DNA of 64,000 nt, from positions 1-64,000 of the forward strand of contig CANQOT010000003.1 of the NCBI GenBank assembly GCA_947625555.1. The letters are read 5' to 3'. Position 1 is the stretch's first letter. Every line of letters starts with the position of its first letter. Both the position numbers and the translations under genes were made by a program. The notes under the pieces are model-generated. The model made no database searches. It saw only the letters and a list, made by a program, of their open reading frames with translations, and was not told the origin of the DNA. Shown in pieces: positions 30,301-38,700 of this stretch. Origin of the DNA: an uncultured Clostridia bacterium. GTDB lineage: Bacteria; Bacillota; Clostridia; Christensenellales; Borkfalkiaceae.

Positions 30301-30970
30301 CTACGTCGGAAAAGGCGGGAAGATTATCGAGCGAACCGTATGCCTTGGATTGCAGACGGATGGCCGGGGTGGCCGATTCCGTCGCCGTGCCGTTTTCGAG
30401 GGACTGGTCCCCCGCGAGACGGAAATAATAGGTGAGGGTATCCCCCTCCGCGCTCTCGAGCTCAGCATAGCGGAGGGTCTTGGGATTGATGATATAGCCC
30501 CCGAGGGTGACTTCGTCGGCCGTAAAACCATATACCTTTTTATACTCGGCCTTGTCGGCCACCTTCATCTCGCCGTCAAAACTGTTACGGTAGACGACTT
30601 TGCCGCCTTTGGAGAAGGATTGGTGCTTCATCTTCACGAGGGCGGAGCTGGAACTCGCCTCGTTGAGATAGTCCTCCCCGCTCTTATATGTAATGTTATG
30701 GATACTTTGTTTGTAGCCCGCGAGGCTGGCGACCGCCGTCCCCTCCGCCGTGATCATGTAGCTTTGGAGCTCGCTCTGCTTCTGTAAAAACGCATAAAGG
30801 ACTTCGTCGGCATCCAGTTTCTCGGGAGACTTGCTCGTGGAGAGGGTGTACGATTCCCCCTCCACGGGCGGATCCTCCGACTTGCCGCAGGCCGATAGCC
30901 CCACGGCGACCGATGCGATCATTGTGCCCGATAAGAGAAGAACTGCCGTTTTTTTCAATGTTTTCATCAT
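27368..30970 (-). CDS. Very large lipoprotein of unknown function
   Basis: 1200 aa; lipobox VAVGLSACGKSED; no recognised enzymatic motif. Confidence 0.85.
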   Translation of the reverse strand: MMKTLKKTAVLLLSGTMIASVAVGLSACGKSEDPPVEGESYTLSTSKSPEKLDADEVLYAFLQKQSELQSYMITAEGTAVASLAGYKQSIHNITYKSGEDYLNEASSSSALVKMKHQSFSKGGKVVYRNSFDGEMKVADKAEYKKVYGFTADEVTLGGYIINPKTLRYAELESAEGDTLTYYFRLAGDQSLENGTATESATPAIRLQSKAYGSLDNLPAFSDVDLRLTIKKDWTPVSYVSTCTYKAKKMFKMSIKQTITSTYSHVNEEVDIPSVEEFNQKLGTEPSEPLPPQEGDPLMQLSAALGATLGEENAAKLPVSVGLSAFGAKNALSGELALKIRQDALEEGDVADAFSLRFDLSLAGMPLISKLANTLTVRYEGGGLLLLMLNNRAEGKDRYLFTYSADITGVFSSAAEGGLEGLIADMGSFFAVEKTEKGFALSLKEETIAKVNAAYQGFLTSLAQKWGDTHGYILSLLGANFTGVTADLAVKAEAGAEKIAGVALDLDGSLENVTLGEKIAVSIDTKLIGGAIAQPFTGELQLRLNPAAIWSGDYFALAKAHLRLDLTPASNLIMLIGMLGNMIPNLPSWLNAELSSLDIYYTGDGILTLAFNNAEGLPMGMTEVDLRSLLSGGLPAIPGLGGEGQTGLPQFTLEVKENGIRFALGDNIVTALATAYNGLIDSLVEKAKAGLDDFTAMMADQMLRGWLGGQITGVEFFLGKTEEGKPTFDFAIHAIPANEADSVRFIGLTIAYKEELTEGESADLTADKVVGDLKVANEKAKEYAEKLQKFIDEMDVTEGGYAKYVEAVTALQNEINGQDPAVKTLMSNSSYLAETSYQDKNYSVLLLTAELYRARAETFKTTVAEITADSEETAWDELNALYDRSATISGIVVPAIKENEVLKTAVGDDTIQTYLTKRNTHETKLANELKTAIAAAKTTFNAEENQNRDGWTDALTKIVNEFKPVYDKLPAELQENTGYQDFVALVYEKNVDELTKAYKEIKGELEALIAQGSDASIDELLKTMKKLSSAYAWYYGYDYWMSNLDNASTAMEWGKTWITALKPTWLEETAQVELNQKVTDLTALNRELIKGTTEKSVATALKDVIKQAVAALYDQIGSCRSVSEEDGTVTWDFSKLSLGDEETSALLEKIHGIRFMICKVLTTDLFDDWEDETLLQFARIDLTKYETALAEYLEGKSAPQA

Positions 30971-31010
30971 TATACCTCCGATTTTGGACGATTTTTACAT
31001 CGTTGGCACC

Positions 31011-31039
31011 ATGATAACATTGTTATATAAAAATGTCAA
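31011..31039 (-). promoter_or_regulatory. Promoter of large lipoprotein gene with palindrome in spacer
   Basis: TTGACA (31034-31039), 17-nt spacer, TATCAT (31011-31016); ATAACA-t-TGTTAT at 31014-31026. Confidence 0.65.
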
Positions 31040-31140
31040 GCGTGTAATAATATTTTATGACAAATTTTCATAAATTTTTTTGTAAGAAAAAAGAACGGCT
31101 TACGCCGTTCTCTCTCTTTTTTTGAACCCCTGCCTCGATT

Positions 31141-32130
31141 TTATTCGAGACAGATCTTGCGCATGAGGGCGTTCGAGCCGACGACCCTACCGCCGCCCAA
31201 TATGACAGCCGTCGAGACGTCGGGCGCGAGGTGGGCCTCCATTTGAAGTTTTTCCGCAACGTAATCGGCAAACCCCGCGAGGTTGCACACGCCGCCCGCG
31301 AGATAGACCCCGCTCTTGCACATCGCGGCGGAAACTTCCGCGGGGAGCTTGCGCAGAACGAGCTCGGCGTATTCCAAGATCTTATCCACATAGGTGCGGA
31401 TGGGGAAGAGCACGTCCTCGGAGGAGACGGAGACGGAACGGGGCCTGCCCGTCGTGATGTCCCGCCCGTTGATGACCGTCTGCTGCACGTCGTCGGGAAT
31501 GAGGCTCCCCACCGTGTTTTTGAGCTTCTCGGCGGTGAGCGCGCCGATCTTCAAGTTGTAGAGCTCGGCGATATGGTCGATGAGGTGGATATCCATGTTC
31601 GCGCCGCCCACGTTCATCGTAAGGCCCGCGATGATGCCGTCCAGAGAAAAGGCGGCCGCCGAAGTCTTACCCGCGCCGATATCGAGGGCAAAGACGGGGT
31701 TGGATTCGGAGAGCGGCACGTCCTGCCCGAGGGCGACGAGATAGGGCGTCTCGGCAAAGTTCACGCGGGAGATGCCCGCCGACTTTGCGACGCGGTAGTA
31801 TTTTTCGCGCGCCTCCCCGCCGATGCCGCAGGGCACGCAGAAGAGCGCTTCGACGCCGCCGAAGGTGCGCCGCGCACACTTGGCGAGAAAGTATTCGAGA
31901 AGGGCTGCGGCATAGTTCTCCTCGACGATCTCCCCTTCGAAAACGGGGAACACGACGTCCGTCGCCTCGGCCGTCTTGCCGAGAAGGCGCTTGGCCTCTT
32001 GCCCGAAGGCGCGGATCTCGCCCGTCTCCTTGGAGACGGTGAGCGCGGTGGGCTCGGCGAGCACGATGCCGCTGCCGATACGGAAAATTTTGGTGACCGA
32101 AGTACCGAGATCGATGGCAAGTTTCAACAT
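31141..32130 (-). CDS. MreB/Mbl-like actin homolog
   Basis: 329 aa; MLKLAIDLGTSVTKIF..., FALDIGAGKTSAAAF, GVYLAGGVCNLAGFADYVAEKL; upstream neighbour is maf. Confidence 0.85.
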   Translation of the reverse strand: MLKLAIDLGTSVTKIFRIGSGIVLAEPTALTVSKETGEIRAFGQEAKRLLGKTAEATDVVFPVFEGEIVEENYAAALLEYFLAKCARRTFGGVEALFCVPCGIGGEAREKYYRVAKSAGISRVNFAETPYLVALGQDVPLSESNPVFALDIGAGKTSAAAFSLDGIIAGLTMNVGGANMDIHLIDHIAELYNLKIGALTAEKLKNTVGSLIPDDVQQTVINGRDITTGRPRSVSVSSEDVLFPIRTYVDKILEYAELVLRKLPAEVSAAMCKSGVYLAGGVCNLAGFADYVAEKLQMEAHLAPDVSTAVILGGGRVVGSNALMRKICLE

Positions 32131-32684
32131 TTGTTTCCTCCCCGCGCTTTGAGCATGGCGCGGACTTCTTCCACGGGCAGTCCCACGACGTTCGTATAGC
32201 TCCCCTCGATGTGTTCGACGAGGGGGAAACCGTCCTGGATCCCGTATGCCCCCGCCTTATCGAGCGGGAGACCGCTTTCGACATATTTTTGAATGAGTTC
32301 TTCGCTCAATTTATGAAAGGTAACCCTTGTCTTTGCAACATGGTATGCCTCTTTTCCGTCCGAGATGAGGCAAACGCCCGTGTAGACCTCGTGCGTTTTC
32401 CCCGAAAGAAGGCGGAGCATGCGCCTTGCATCCTCCCCGTCCTTGGGCTTGCCGAGCACCGTGGAGCCGAGGGCGACGACGGTATCCGCGCCGAGCACCG
32501 TGCTGTGCGGGAAGCGGGAATAGACCTCTCTCGCCTTGCCGCACGCGAACGTTTGAGCCGTTTCGTATGCGGAAAGCCCCCCTGCGCGCTCTTCGTACAG
32601 GGAAGGCTCTACGGTGAAATCTTCGGTGATCTGCCCTAATAGCTCCCTTCTTCTGGGAGAATTGCTGGCGAGGATAAGGTGCAT
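32124..32684 (-). CDS. maf: Maf family nucleotide pyrophosphatase
   Basis: MHLILASNSPRRRELLGQI...VLGADTVVALG...KPKDGEDARRML. Confidence 0.94.
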   Translation of the reverse strand: MHLILASNSPRRRELLGQITEDFTVEPSLYEERAGGLSAYETAQTFACGKAREVYSRFPHSTVLGADTVVALGSTVLGKPKDGEDARRMLRLLSGKTHEVYTGVCLISDGKEAYHVAKTRVTFHKLSEELIQKYVESGLPLDKAGAYGIQDGFPLVEHIEGSYTNVVGLPVEEVRAMLKARGGNKC

Positions 32685-32719
32685 GGGTGTATGGTTAGGG
32701 GATAGCGGTTGGGGCTTTG

Positions 32720-32844
32720 AGATGTCGATATCTAACCCCTCACGAAATTTTGTTTTGCGGAATGTGGACTCCGTATAAGGGGATTCTCTCCCCCTATGGG
32801 GGTTCGGAATGACAGATCGTCCCAAGCAAAACAAAATTTGTGAA
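32720..32844. repeat. B-type repeat, filled form, copy 1
   Basis: GAGATGTCGATATCTAACCCCTCACGAAATTTTGTTTTGC ... GCAAAACAAAATTTGTGAAC; nearly identical to 33028-33154. Confidence 0.9.
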
Positions 32845-32858
32845 CAAGGTTCCCGTTA

Positions 32859-33042
32859 AAACGCGGAGAAGCAAGCGAGACAAGGAGAAGGAGCATTCCC
32901 GCAGGGAGCGTCGCTTCCGATTACTTGCGCGAGCAGGGTTCCCCTGCGCTGCGCGCCCCAATTTGCTACGCCACCGCACGCTTGATGTCTTTGAGAACAG
33001 AAGAGCGCAGCGGCCGACGGGACGGAGAGATGTCGATATCTA
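32859..33042. repeat. Chimera of 5' half of C-element (from 32859) and D-module (about 32926-33042)
   Basis: AAACGCGGAGAAGCAAGCGAGACAAGGAGAAGGAGCATTCCCGCAGGGAGCGT, then sequence matching 59525-59640 (ACGCCACCGCACGCTTGATGTCTTTGAGAACAGA...GCAGCGGCCGACG). Confidence 0.75.
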
Positions 33043-33154
33043 ACCCCTCACGAAATTTTGTTTTGCGGAATGTGGACTTCGTATGAGGGGATTCTCTCAC
33101 CCCCTATGGGGGTTCGGAATGACAGATCGTCCCAAGCAAAACAAAATTTGTGAA
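33028..33154. repeat. B-type repeat, filled form, copy 2
   Basis: See copy 1 at 32720-32844. Confidence 0.9.
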
Positions 33155-33155
33155 C

Positions 33156-34667
33156 CTATAGTATTTCGAGATTCTTTTTGAAGTTGCGCTTAAATTCGGG
33201 GCCCGCTTCCATCGCCTGCCTGATTTCGAGCGTGGCGTCGCCGGCGAGCTCCGTTTTCATGATGACGGAATCGCCCAAAACGTCGCAGTTGATGCCCGTC
33301 ACCATGCCGAGGCCGCTCCTGTCGAGGCACTCCGCGATGCGCAGCAGAATGCCGAGCTTGCGGATGATCTCGAGGTCCTCGTCCTTGATGATATCCTTAT
33401 AGCGCAAATAATCCTGCGGGGAGAGGTTCTCCTTTTTGTAGCACCCCGCGACGAAGGCGGCGAGAACGATCTCCTTGTGCGACGCACCATAGATGCCGCT
33501 GTTCATGATCATATAGCGGGAATGGATGGGCCCGCTGTAATAGCGGATATGGGTGCCGCAGCAATGCAGGCTCGCCGCGATCTTCAAAACTTTCAGATAG
33601 ATGCGCGGGAACTTATGGAGAACGCGGAGCTGTTTGAAGAGCTGGATGGCGAGGCGCACGACGTGTTCGACATGCTTTTCGTCGCACCCGTAGTATTTTA
33701 CGAGGGTGGAGAGCGAATAGGAGAGCACGTCGGCGAGCGGCCGTTCCACCGTCATGGGAAGGGCTTGGTTGAACATGATCCCCTCCCGCAGGCCGCAGCC
33801 GCTGATGGAGAACCGGCTGATATGCAGATAGTCGGTGAACGACTTGATGATGGCGAGCGCGGCGGGCATGATGTCGGCACGGGCGGGCGAGAGGCCGCGG
33901 ATGCGCTTGCGCTTCTCGACGTCGAGGACGCGCACCATCTCGTAGACGGCGACGAAATCGTCTACCGTGAAGTGATAGTTGTGTACGATGTTGAGCGGAT
34001 ACTTCGTGATGATGCGGTGGATCTTGTAGAGGTTGCGGAAGGAGCCCCCCACCCCGATCATCTGCGTATCCGGGTCGACGGAGGAGAGCCAATCGATCTT
34101 CTTGAACTGTTCGGTGAAGAACTCCTCGATCTTATCCGTCTGCTGTTCGGGGGTGAGCCCGTCGTCCGAAAAGAGGTCGGTGAGGGTGACCGCTCCGAAG
34201 GGAAGGTTCGCATAATTGATGATACAGCGGCGGTTGTAATAGATGATCTTGGTGCTTCCGCCCCCGATCTCGAGGATGATGCCCCGCGGCGTATCCATAG
34301 AGTTGATGACCCCGCGGTAGACGAGGGTCGCCTCCTCTTCCTCCGAGAGGACGTTGACGCGGATCCCGCAGGTGGCCTGTATCTCGTCGAGGAAGGAACG
34401 CTGGTTTTTTGCGCGGCGGACGGCCGCCGTCGCAACGGCGATGATGCGTTCGACGCCCTTTGCGTCCGCGAGCCGTTTGAACATTTTGAGTGTTTTGATG
34501 GTCTCCGCCACCCTTTGCGGTTTGAGAAAACCGTCGCGGTCCATATCCTGACCGAGACGGACGCTCTCTTTGAGCTCATCCACCACCATAAAATGACCGT
34601 CGCCGAGTTCGACGATGACAAGACGCGCCGAATTGGAACCCAGATCGATGATACCGATTTTTTCCAT
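33156..34667 (-). CDS. ppx: Exopolyphosphatase (Ppx/GppA family)
   Basis: Start MEKIGIIDLGSNSARLVIVEL; GIILEIGGGSTKIIYYN; HD-like C-terminal domain. The 676-aa ORF in the track is a 5' over-extension. Confidence 0.93.
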   Translation of the reverse strand: MEKIGIIDLGSNSARLVIVELGDGHFMVVDELKESVRLGQDMDRDGFLKPQRVAETIKTLKMFKRLADAKGVERIIAVATAAVRRAKNQRSFLDEIQATCGIRVNVLSEEEEATLVYRGVINSMDTPRGIILEIGGGSTKIIYYNRRCIINYANLPFGAVTLTDLFSDDGLTPEQQTDKIEEFFTEQFKKIDWLSSVDPDTQMIGVGGSFRNLYKIHRIITKYPLNIVHNYHFTVDDFVAVYEMVRVLDVEKRKRIRGLSPARADIMPAALAIIKSFTDYLHISRFSISGCGLREGIMFNQALPMTVERPLADVLSYSLSTLVKYYGCDEKHVEHVVRLAIQLFKQLRVLHKFPRIYLKVLKIAASLHCCGTHIRYYSGPIHSRYMIMNSGIYGASHKEIVLAAFVAGCYKKENLSPQDYLRYKDIIKDEDLEIIRKLGILLRIAECLDRSGLGMVTGINCDVLGDSVIMKTELAGDATLEIRQAMEAGPEFKRNFKKNLEIL

Positions 34668-34810
34668 GAAAATATGCCCTGTCCTTGTGCTTGATCGCAG
34701 CGTGTGCGCGTACGTTCCGATGCGCGATATATTACCCGATTCTAACGATTGTGCATTCATTCTAACACAGGAATGCGCGTTTGTCCATACCCTTTTTGAA
34801 AATATTTTGC

Positions 34811-35209
34811 TCAAAAGGCAGACTTTCCCGCCATTTTTCGGGGTTTGCGGGGCGCGAATGCCGCACGGAATTGGAAAAGGGAGAGCACGGCCAAAAAGAC
34901 GCCGAAGGCGCGCCGCAATGCCTCCCCTTCGATATGGGCGGCCGCGAGCGAAAAGAGGGCGGAAAAGAGGAGCGCGGGCACGACGATCCAAAAGAGCCCC
35001 TCCCTTTCGAGCAGGCCGTTCTTCGCATGGACGGAGAGCGCGAGCAAGGACATGGGCAAAAACGAGAGGAGATTGATCCCCTGCGCTGCCGTCTGCTCCA
35101 CGCCGCAAAAAATTGTCAGAAGAGGGATGAGAACGGTGCCGCCGCCCATACCCATGCCCCCGAGAAGGCCCCCCAAAAGGCCGCAAAGGAGAAAGACGAG
35201 GAAGGCCAT
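34811..35209 (-). CDS. Half-length TauE/SafE family permease, second half
   Basis: MAFLVFLLCGLLGGLLGGMGMGGGTVLIPLLTIF..., 132 aa. Confidence 0.85.
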   Translation of the reverse strand: MAFLVFLLCGLLGGLLGGMGMGGGTVLIPLLTIFCGVEQTAAQGINLLSFLPMSLLALSVHAKNGLLEREGLFWIVVPALLFSALFSLAAAHIEGEALRRAFGVFLAVLSLFQFRAAFAPRKPRKMAGKSAF

Positions 35210-35562
35210 CAGAACATCATCCTTATGCCCGCCGCGAGCATGAAGGCGGCAAAGAGAAAGGTGAGAAAACGGGAGGAGACGCGGGGCAAGAGTTTCGCGC
35301 CCAAGAGCCCGCCCGCCGCCACGCCGAGGGCGACGGGCAGCAGGACGGCAAAGGGCACGAGCCCCGAGAAGAGATAGACGGCGCCGCTCAAAACCGAGAC
35401 GGGCAAGATGACGGCGATCGCCGTTGCGTGGGCCGTCCGCGCGGGCCTGCCCGCGCTCTTCAAGATGGGCACGGCGACCATGCCGCCCCCGCCGCCGAAG
35501 ATCCCGTTGAGCGCCCCCACCGCGGCGCCGCCGAAGAGATATTTCGCCAAAGACTTATTCAT
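35209..35562 (-). CDS. Half-length TauE/SafE family permease, first half
   Basis: MNKSLAKYLFGGAAVGALNGIFGGGGGMVAVPILKSAGRPARTAHATAIAVILPVSVLSG...; ATGA overlap with next gene. Confidence 0.85.
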   Translation of the reverse strand: MNKSLAKYLFGGAAVGALNGIFGGGGGMVAVPILKSAGRPARTAHATAIAVILPVSVLSGAVYLFSGLVPFAVLLPVALGVAAGGLLGAKLLPRVSSRFLTFLFAAFMLAAGIRMMF

Positions 35563-35771
35563 AACGTCGCATCGCGGCCCCTTTGCCCATACATTCGGGC
35601 CGCTTTTTATGCAAAGTTTGTGCCAAACGCAAAAAAACTTTTCTTTTTTTATGGATTTCACGCGAAAGTGCTTGCAAGAAATCCGAACTTATATTAAAAT
35701 AGAGAAGTATCTTTCGATAAAATACGGGAGACGGCGGCGGCATTGCCGCGTCTCCGGGATAAAGGTGTAAT

Positions 35772-38700
35772 ATGGCGAAATTTTTCAAATCGGACAAATG
35801 GAAGAAGGGCTTTACGGCGGGGCTTTGCATCGCCCTCTCCGCGACGCTCTCTTTGGGCATCCTCTCCGCTTGCGGAAAGAAGCCCGCGGAGGACGACGAC
35901 GAGGAGGATACGACGCTCCCCACCGATACCCAACTCATCAAAAACGGCGATTTCGAATTTTACAACGAGATGACGAAAGAGGAACGGGATGAGCGGCGCA
36001 CGTTCATCAACAGCCCCACGAGCTGGTCGGCTTCGGCCGAGAGCCCCTCTTCCGACTCCTCCTCGGGCATCGTGAACGCCGAAGATTGGGCGTACATGAC
36101 GAAGTCCGCGAAGTCCCTCATCCGCGAAGAGGACCGCACGACGACCAACGACGACGGCGAGACCGTTCCCGCAGAACCCGGCGACGTGGAGTTTTCCGAC
36201 GAAGCCAAAAAGTTCGCCCTCGATAATTGGGACGAAGCGAGCCTCTACGACCGCCTCGAATTTTACGATTTCTTCGATATCGACGCCGACAGCGGCTTCG
36301 ATAAGTACGACGACTACAAGTATTCCATCGACTTCGACGACGTGCGCTACCTCGCCGAGGAAGCGGGCGAAGAGCTCGGCCTCCACTATGCGGAGGGCGA
36401 GGACGAAGCGGGCTCGGGCGTCCTCATGATCCACAACCACCACTACACCTCGTCGGAGCAGGTGAGCGGGACCGCGAAGTACTACACTTCGAGCACCGAC
36501 GTGACGCTCAACGCGGGCACGGCGGCCAAGGTGAGCGTTTGGGTCAAAACCATCGGCCTGAAACACTACGACAAGGTGGACGTCACCAAGCGTGCGGGCG
36601 CCTACATCGCCGTGACGAACAACGTCGGCTCCACCGCGCTCGACCAATTCCAGATCAACGACATCATCACGGCGAACGCCGCGGACCAGACGACCAACAA
36701 CGGCTGGCAGCAGTTCACCGTCTATATCCGCGCGAACACCTTCGCGACGACCACCTTCCGCATCGTTTTGGGCCTCGGCCGCGGCACCTCGGACGACCGC
36801 TACGAAGCCGTCGACGGCATCGCCCTCTTCGACGACCTCGAATGCGAACTCATCGAGGACGCGGAATTCCAGAGCGCCGTCTATGGCGAGGACAAGGTCC
36901 TTCCCGAAAGCGGCCACATCTCCCAGCTCGACGACAAGGATACCGCGCGCAAGTTCTACTCGACGAGCAGGACGGAACCCGCCAAGGACGGCAAGGGCGT
37001 CTACGACGAGAACACCAACTATGCCCTCGACCTCAAAGCGGAATTCACGGAATACGAGCTCACCTCGGCCGAAATCGGGCTCACCAAGGAAGTCTCGGGC
37101 AGCCGCACCTATACCTCGGCGGACATCGATACAAAGCTCTTCGATAACACCAAGGAGGGCACCACCACCCCTACCAAATACCAGAGCGTGCTCGGCAAGT
37201 TCGACTTCAACGGGCTCAAAGATGCCGCCGAAGCGGGCGGGAGCGTCAAGAACGGCTACCTCAAAACCATCGTCGATAACGACTTCGCGAAATTCCCCTT
37301 CGCGAATGAGAACAACATCATCATGCTCCTCTCGACGAACGGCGCGGCCTACACCGCCAAACTTCCCGAGATCGAGGTTGCGTCCAACAGCCGCATGCTC
37401 GTCTCCTTCTGGGTAAAGACGAGCTCCATCCTCTCGGGCAGGAGCGGCGCGGGCGCGACCCTCGTCGACGGCGAGAACAAGGTCTCCATCAACCCCTTCG
37501 ATTCCACCGCCGTCCCCACCGTCGATGTGGGCGACAGCGTCAAGGATATCTGGGACGGCTGGGTACAGTGCTTCTTCTTCGTGGAGAACGATTCCGACGA
37601 GGTCAAGTCCTTCACCCTCGAACTCACCTACGGCCCCACCGCGATCGCTTCCTCCACGGCGAGCAGCTATTGCGACGGCTATGCGGCATTCGCCAACTTC
37701 GAGATCAAGACCGACCTCACCCGCGCGCAGTATAACTACGCCGCAACGGGCACCTATGCGCAAAAGACGACGCTCACGGGCGCCTCTACCGATCCCTCCG
37801 TGTTCGACAGCGCGGCGGCGAGCGGCAACACCCTCGAAGAAGGGCTCGCGCGTCCCGCCAATTACACGGGCGCCCTCGCGGGGAGCGACGTGCTCATCGC
37901 GGGAAGCGAGACGAAGAACCCCACCATCAAGGAACTCAACAAGGACGGCATCTACACCGGCCTCCTCTCCTCCGAATTTGCGGATAACTATGCAAATACG
38001 GCCGAGGATAAGGACGGGACCGCTTACGGCGACGGCAATCCCCTTCCCGCATGGAAATCCTTCCTCTCCACAGAGGCAGGCGCGGCATCCGTAGGCGAGA
38101 CCTGGTGGAAGAAGCTCTTCGGCTCGAAGAACGGCGCCACGGCCAACGCGGCCTACCAGCCCCTCGTCCTCCTCAATACGAATGCGGCGGGCACCACGCA
38201 CGCATCCTACGGCTTCTATGCCGCAAAGGCAACTCTTTCGGCCAACTCCGCTACCAAGATCTCGGTGCGCGTGAAGGTCAAGAGCGGCACCACCGCCTAC
38301 CTCTATCTCATCGACGTCTCGGGCACGGCGAGCGAAGGCTACAACAGCGGCCTCAAAGCCACCCTTCCCGCCGTCACCTATTGGTATGACGACGACGGCA
38401 ACATCGTCAATATGGATCCCGCCGACGACGAATTCGACGAAAAGGGCAAGATCCTCTACGAACTTCAAGAAAACGGCCTCTACAAGAACGCGCAGGATAC
38501 GACCGACACCGCCCTTTATGCCAACTTCGCGAACTTCGAGAAGGACGACGAGGGCAACTACGTCACCACGGCGGACACTCCCGTGTTCTACTACGACAGC
38601 GAGACGGACGCCTACTATGCCTACCGCGACGAGGAGAAGGACGATACCTACACCTATCGTACCGCGGTCCAAACCCTTCCCGACAAGGGCGACTTCGTCC

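Noticed and set aside
34668-35186. N-terminal extension of the ppx ORF in the track (MRPFGGPSRGHGYGRRHRSH...)
   Set aside because: Overlaps the TauE/SafE genes out of frame; the real start MEKIGIIDLGSNSARL is at 34667.
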